16,430 nt of DNA, from NCBI GenBank assembly GCA_002381565.1, contig DFWZ01000042.1:1-16430 (forward strand), given 5' to 3'. Below the pieces are notes generated by a model, which ran no database searches, had not been told where the DNA came from, and saw nothing but the letters and a program-made list of their open reading frames with translations. This DNA is from Gallionella sp. UBA4121. Lineage in GTDB: Bacteria; Pseudomonadota; Gammaproteobacteria; Burkholderiales; Gallionellaceae. Below are positions 14,153 to 16,430 of this stretch, piece by piece. How positions within the stretch are numbered: the stretch's first letter is position 1; each line of letters starts with the position of its first letter. Made by a program: the position numbers and the translations under genes.

Positions 14153-15139
14153 ATGAATATATTTTTGCGCTGTGTTTTTTTATCCGTCGGCTGTTTGCTG
14201 GCGACGCCGGTTTTTCCGGTGACGCTGCCCGGTATCCCCGAATTTATTGATGAAATGGCAGACAAGCATCATTTCAGCCGTGCTGAATTGACCATTTTGT
14301 TTGAACGGGCGAATTACAAACCCCAGATTATCGAGGCCATTTCCCGCCCGGCTACCATCAAACCGTGGCTGGAATATCGCGCCGCCTTCGTCAATAACAA
14401 TCGTATTAAGCCAGGACTGATATTCTGGAATAAGTACCGGATGGCATTGCGGCGCGCCGAGCAAAAATACGGTGTTCCTCAGGAAATCATCGTAGCACTG
14501 ATCGGCGTGGAAACTCTCTACGGCGAGAATGCGGGGAGCTACCGCACGATAGATGCATTGACCACGCTGGCATTCGATTATCCGCGCCGCGCCGATTTTT
14601 TTCGCGATGAACTGGAAAACTACCTGTTGCTGGCGCGCGAACAACAGTTCGACTTGCTGGCCGTGCGCGGTTCATACGCGGGGGCGATGGGCATACCGCA
14701 GTTCATGCCGAGCAGTTACCGCAAATATGCGGTCGATTTCAACGGCAACCACAAGACAGATCTGATCAACGAAGCCGTCGACGCGATAGGCAGCGTCGGG
14801 AACTATCTGATGAACTATGGCTGGGTTAAAGGCGGGCCGATTGCCGTGCGTGCAGAAGTCGGCGAGGAAAGTTGCGCGGGTGCTGCCAATGTCCCGCGCA
14901 GTCTGGCTGAGTGGGCGGAGGCGGGGGTCGTACCTATGGTTGAAATCAGGCAGGATGCCCCGGCACGTTTGCTGGACTATACGGTGATCGAAGGCAAGGA
15001 ATTCTGGCTGGGGTTCAATAACTTCGATGTGATCACGCGCTACAACAACAGCGATTTTTATGCGATGTCGGTGTTTCAGCTGAGTGAGGCATTAAAAGAA
15101 GCGCACTCAAAAGTTTCCGCTAAATCAGTTCACCGTTAG
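14153..15139 (+). CDS. mltB: membrane-bound lytic murein transglycosylase B family
   Basis: MltB cleaves the glycan strands of peptidoglycan with formation of 1,6-anhydro-muropeptides during cell-wall turnover. The 328-residue protein starts with a signal peptide (MNIFLRCVFLSVGCLLATPVFP). Cys14 could be a lipid-attachment site but its preceding residues (LSVG) are a poor lipobox, so it may instead be soluble and periplasmic. Family marks: FERANYKPQIIEAISRPAT, KPGLIFWNKYR, catalytic Glu120 in ALIGVETLYGENAGSYRT, FDYPRRADFF, and GSYAGAMGIPQFMPSSYRKYAVDFNG (in pieces). The C-terminal GFNNFDVITRYNNSDFYAMSV is the usual MltB closing motif. It is divergent from trxB, with no close partner downstream. 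Confidence 0.95.
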   Translation: MNIFLRCVFLSVGCLLATPVFPVTLPGIPEFIDEMADKHHFSRAELTILFERANYKPQIIEAISRPATIKPWLEYRAAFVNNNRIKPGLIFWNKYRMALRRAEQKYGVPQEIIVALIGVETLYGENAGSYRTIDALTTLAFDYPRRADFFRDELENYLLLAREQQFDLLAVRGSYAGAMGIPQFMPSSYRKYAVDFNGNHKTDLINEAVDAIGSVGNYLMNYGWVKGGPIAVRAEVGEESCAGAANVPRSLAEWAEAGVVPMVEIRQDAPARLLDYTVIEGKEFWLGFNNFDVITRYNNSDFYAMSVFQLSEALKEAHSKVSAKSVHR

Positions 15140-15184
15140 TTGCAATTCGGCGTGCGCCTTAGCGCGTCCTGCTTGATGGCAGGG

Positions 15185-15601
15185 TCAGGTATTTGTTTCA
15201 TTGTGTTTGCTGGTCGGTGGAAAGCGCCACCATGTTGCTGCGACGAGCAGACCAAAGAACGAGTAGGCAAGTGTGAAAACCCAGGATGGAGCCTGATAGT
15301 AGATGAGCTGCTGAAGCCAGTGCTCGATAAAGCTGCCATGGTAGGTTGCTGTGCGCGCCTTCGCACGCAGCCACATTTCGACAGAGGTGAGCGGGCAGGT
15401 GGCGCCGAGCCAGGCCTGTGCTACGACGATTACGATAGCGGCCAGGTGCGCAAGCCTGAACCACAGGGTGTTGACCCACCGCCAGGCTTTGAAGTTTCCG
15501 ATGATCGTCAGAACGAGGCCGCCAATGACGAACGCGACGATACAGAAGTGGAGCGTGAGCACCACATCTGCAAGCAGCTGATACGGCGGATCGTCGAACA
15601 T
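15185..15601 (-). CDS. DUF2784-type four-helix membrane protein
   Basis: The 138-residue integral membrane protein has four predicted membrane segments, about residues 9-35, 47-66, 97-105 with adjoining hydrophobic residues, and 108-125. The pattern DVVLTLHFCIVAFVIGG, then WVNTLWFRLAHL, then GATCPLTSVEMWLR is the DUF2784 signature I recognise; the function of that family is unknown. The Cys-Pro-Leu-Thr-x2-Glu segment at the second loop is its best-kept part. The ribosome binding site is weak. It converges with mltB (45-base gap) and lies just downstream of the cassette-like segment, so it may have become adjacent to it by insertion. Confidence 0.85.
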   Translation of the reverse strand: MFDDPPYQLLADVVLTLHFCIVAFVIGGLVLTIIGNFKAWRWVNTLWFRLAHLAAIVIVVAQAWLGATCPLTSVEMWLRAKARTATYHGSFIEHWLQQLIYYQAPSWVFTLAYSFFGLLVAATWWRFPPTSKHNETNT

Positions 15602-15622
15602 GTTAGAGGCCTAAAGTAGAGC

Positions 15623-15670
15623 TTGGTGCTGCGCGCTTTCACGCCAGCATTAGGTGCTTTAGCACCAATG
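15623..15670. repeat. nested, mutually exclusive inverted repeats upstream of the DUF2784 gene
   Basis: AGCACCAA (15661-15668) can pair with TTGGTGCT at 15623-15630 (8 bp, 30-base loop). Alternatively its AGCACC can pair with GGTGCT at 15653-15658 to form a tight hairpin extended by CATT/AATG with one bulged A (15648-15670). The two folds compete for the same arm. A bulged base is typical of attC sites, but no clear core sites flank it. Confidence 0.5.
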
Positions 15671-15760
15671 ATGTCGGGGATAAGCAGAATCTTGGCGCAT
15701 GTTTTATCGCGTTTAGATAATGTTTAGTTGTTTCATCAAAACCCTTGCGGTCTTTGCGGC

Positions 15761-15785
15761 GTCCCTCTCGAACGCAGGGTTAGGT
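15761..15785 (-). other. partial attC-like recombination site
   Basis: Read on the minus strand, ACCTAAC (15785-15779) fits the integron R'' core RYYYAAC and is followed by CCTGCGTTCGAGAGGGACG, the usual look of the left half of attC sites. The TAA stop of the adjacent ORF lies inside the core, as is common in cassettes. The matching right half (the inverse arm ending in GTTRRRY) is not found between here and 15602, so the site appears truncated or decayed. Confidence 0.5.
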
Positions 15786-16214
15786 TGCATCTGTGCCAAC
15801 CCCAGAAGCCCATAAAATGGGCTTGAACGTAGCAGCATTATCTTCTGGCGACACGCCAATATCTTTGCGAATCGCGAGCAAGAGCACAGCAAGTAACTTG
15901 TCATGCGCCTCTTGGGAGCGGCACTGATTGGAAATGCTGGCCTCACTACGATATGCGTTGAGCGCCGCAATGACGGGTTGAGGCGCAAATAGCAAAAGGT
16001 TGTTTGTGGTTTTCGCATACAGCCTATGTCCCTCTGGTGTTGCATCACCTTCAACGATCCCGCTCATGCTTTCAACGAAGGCTTTGTAATACGCGAGTTT
16101 CTCTTTTCGCCATTCAGCCTCCCGCTCTCTGCGCTTCGTAGACCAGTACGTGAGAAATGCAACTGCAAGGCTTCCAAAGACCCCAACGATTGCTGTGATG
16201 AAAGTGGCGCTCAT
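15780..16214 (-). CDS. small membrane-anchored cassette-type protein of unknown function
   Basis: The 144-residue protein has one N-terminal membrane segment (about residues 5-24, ITAIVGVFGSLAVAFLTYW) with a short outside end, followed by a strongly charged helix (STKRREREAEWRKEKLAYY) on the cytoplasmic side. A helical body with NLLLFAPQPVIAALNAY and LLAVLLLAIRKDIGV ends in a Trp-containing tail (PILWASGV). I recall similar small proteins from integron cassettes and mobile regions, but no function is known to me. There is no ribosome binding site; the GTTGGGT core is 7 bases upstream, as in promoterless cassettes. The stop codon lies inside the ACCTAAC core. Confidence 0.8.
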   Translation of the reverse strand: MSATFITAIVGVFGSLAVAFLTYWSTKRREREAEWRKEKLAYYKAFVESMSGIVEGDATPEGHRLYAKTTNNLLLFAPQPVIAALNAYRSEASISNQCRSQEAHDKLLAVLLLAIRKDIGVSPEDNAATFKPILWASGVGTDAT

Positions 16215-16221
16215 GAATGTA

Positions 16222-16228
16222 ACCCAAC
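16222..16228 (-). other. GTTRRRY recombination core (cassette left boundary)
   Basis: GTTGGGT on the minus strand fits the integron R' core consensus GTTRRRY. It lies 7 bases before the ATG of the cassette-type ORF, the expected place for a cassette junction. A 7-base degenerate match alone is weak; its value comes from the matching core at the other end of the ORF. Confidence 0.45.
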
Positions 16229-16319
16229 GTCAACGTAATGTAGACACCAATAAACAACTGAACATTTTAGCTGGATAGGTGGTTAATTTGTTGATAATAA
16301 ATAAGAATTGTTTATTTTA

Positions 16320-16347
16320 GACTACCGACTACCGACTACCGACTATC
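16320..16347. repeat. 7-bp tandem repeat, about four copies
   Basis: GACTACC occurs three times in a row (16320-16340), followed by the near copy GACTATC (16341-16347). It sits at the border between an AT-rich stretch (about 16290-16319, no gene seen) and the partial coding sequence, whose last codons are made from repeat units. The array may vary in copy number between strains. Confidence 0.85.
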
Positions 16348-16430
16348 AATTGGCTTGATGTGATGCGTCGGGCGCCGTTGTAGCGCGCGTGCCAGTATTT
16401 TTCATTCAGGTTGGTAATCATGATGGCTTT
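16329..16430 (-). CDS. 3' end of an unrecognised gene running off the window
   Basis: The minus strand is open from the window edge for 33 codons. The reading includes NLNEKYWHARYNGARRI and shows strong GC preference at third positions, as in a real gene, until it enters the tandem repeat, where it ends at TAG. The C-terminus (IVGSR) is therefore encoded by repeat units. It could be the tail of a gene extending right of the window or a short ORF starting at the ATG at 16421. Alternatively, the plus strand ATG at 16420 begins a gene reading the other way. I cannot name a family. Confidence 0.35.
   Translation of the reverse strand, partial: KAIMITNLNEKYWHARYNGARRITSSQLIVGSR

Larger units (their letters stand above)
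15761..16228 (-). mobile_element. candidate integron gene cassette (degraded attC)
   Basis: On the minus strand the segment has the order expected of a cassette: GTTGGGT core, 7 bases, a single ORF without its own promoter or ribosome binding site, then a stop codon embedded in ACCTAAC and the first half of an attC-like site. No integrase gene is in the window, and the attC right half is missing, so this may be a stranded or decayed cassette. Whether an integron lies to the right of 16430 cannot be seen. Confidence 0.45.

Noticed and set aside
15140..15619. A 159-codon plus-strand frame directly after mltB.
   Set aside because: The minus strand codes for a clear four-helix DUF2784-type protein over the same bases; the plus reading is charged and irregular, and starts with TTG without a ribosome binding site.
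15713..16054. A 113-codon minus-strand frame ending with QPNPAFERDAAKTARV.
   Set aside because: This type of tail arises from translating through an attC-like sequence and is often seen in mis-annotated ORFs; the overlapping 144-residue frame is the better gene.
16320..16347. Possible CRISPR repeats.
   Set aside because: The unit is 7 bases in direct tandem with no spacers, so it is a simple tandem repeat.

Overview
The window looks like chromosomal DNA of a betaproteobacterium, probably near the Nitrosomonadales/Gallionellaceae. I infer this from moderate GC content, the style of the SMC, MltB, QueF, MlaC-like and CheZ proteins, and TAAAAT-type -10 boxes. The assignment rests on protein character only, with no marker gene. 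Almost everything is housekeeping or accessory chromosomal content, and intergenic gaps are short. No rRNA, tRNA or CRISPR array was seen.

Left part (1-2152, plus strand): a flavin reductase-like protein sits behind a perfect FNR/ANR-type palindrome. It is followed by a Met/His-rich Spy/CpxP-like periplasmic protein and a solitary MlaC/Ttg2D-like periplasmic lipid-carrier protein. Then comes a compact minus-strand operon (4744-2245). It starts with a minimal J-domain protein (TTG start, very strong ribosome binding site) and continues with three proteins I do not recognise, two of them with strikingly acidic C-terminal segments. This operon is the best candidate for an undescribed functional unit.

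Middle part (4745-8197): an old-yellow-enzyme family oxidoreductase is read divergently from the J-domain operon and ends in a perfect 11-bp hairpin that covers its stop codon. A two-helix small membrane protein follows. On the minus strand lies a probable operon of a 67-residue unknown protein, a MazG-like nucleotide pyrophosphohydrolase and CheZ. After it comes queF (queuosine precursor synthesis), which is divergent from smc.

Right part (8198-15139): smc (TTG start) is followed by an unrecognised 222-residue protein gene rather than the zipA/ligA genes I would expect in many relatives. That gene overlaps tail-to-tail with a Smr-domain gene lying downstream of trxB. The lytic transglycosylase gene mltB is divergent from trxB.

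Right end (15140-16430): a DUF2784-type membrane protein gene on the minus strand, then a segment that looks like an integron gene cassette. A small membrane-anchored ORF is bracketed by GTTGGGT just before its start and an ACCTAAC core overlapping its stop codon, with half of an attC-like site. Beyond it are a 7-bp tandem repeat and what looks like the 3' end of another minus-strand gene running off the window.
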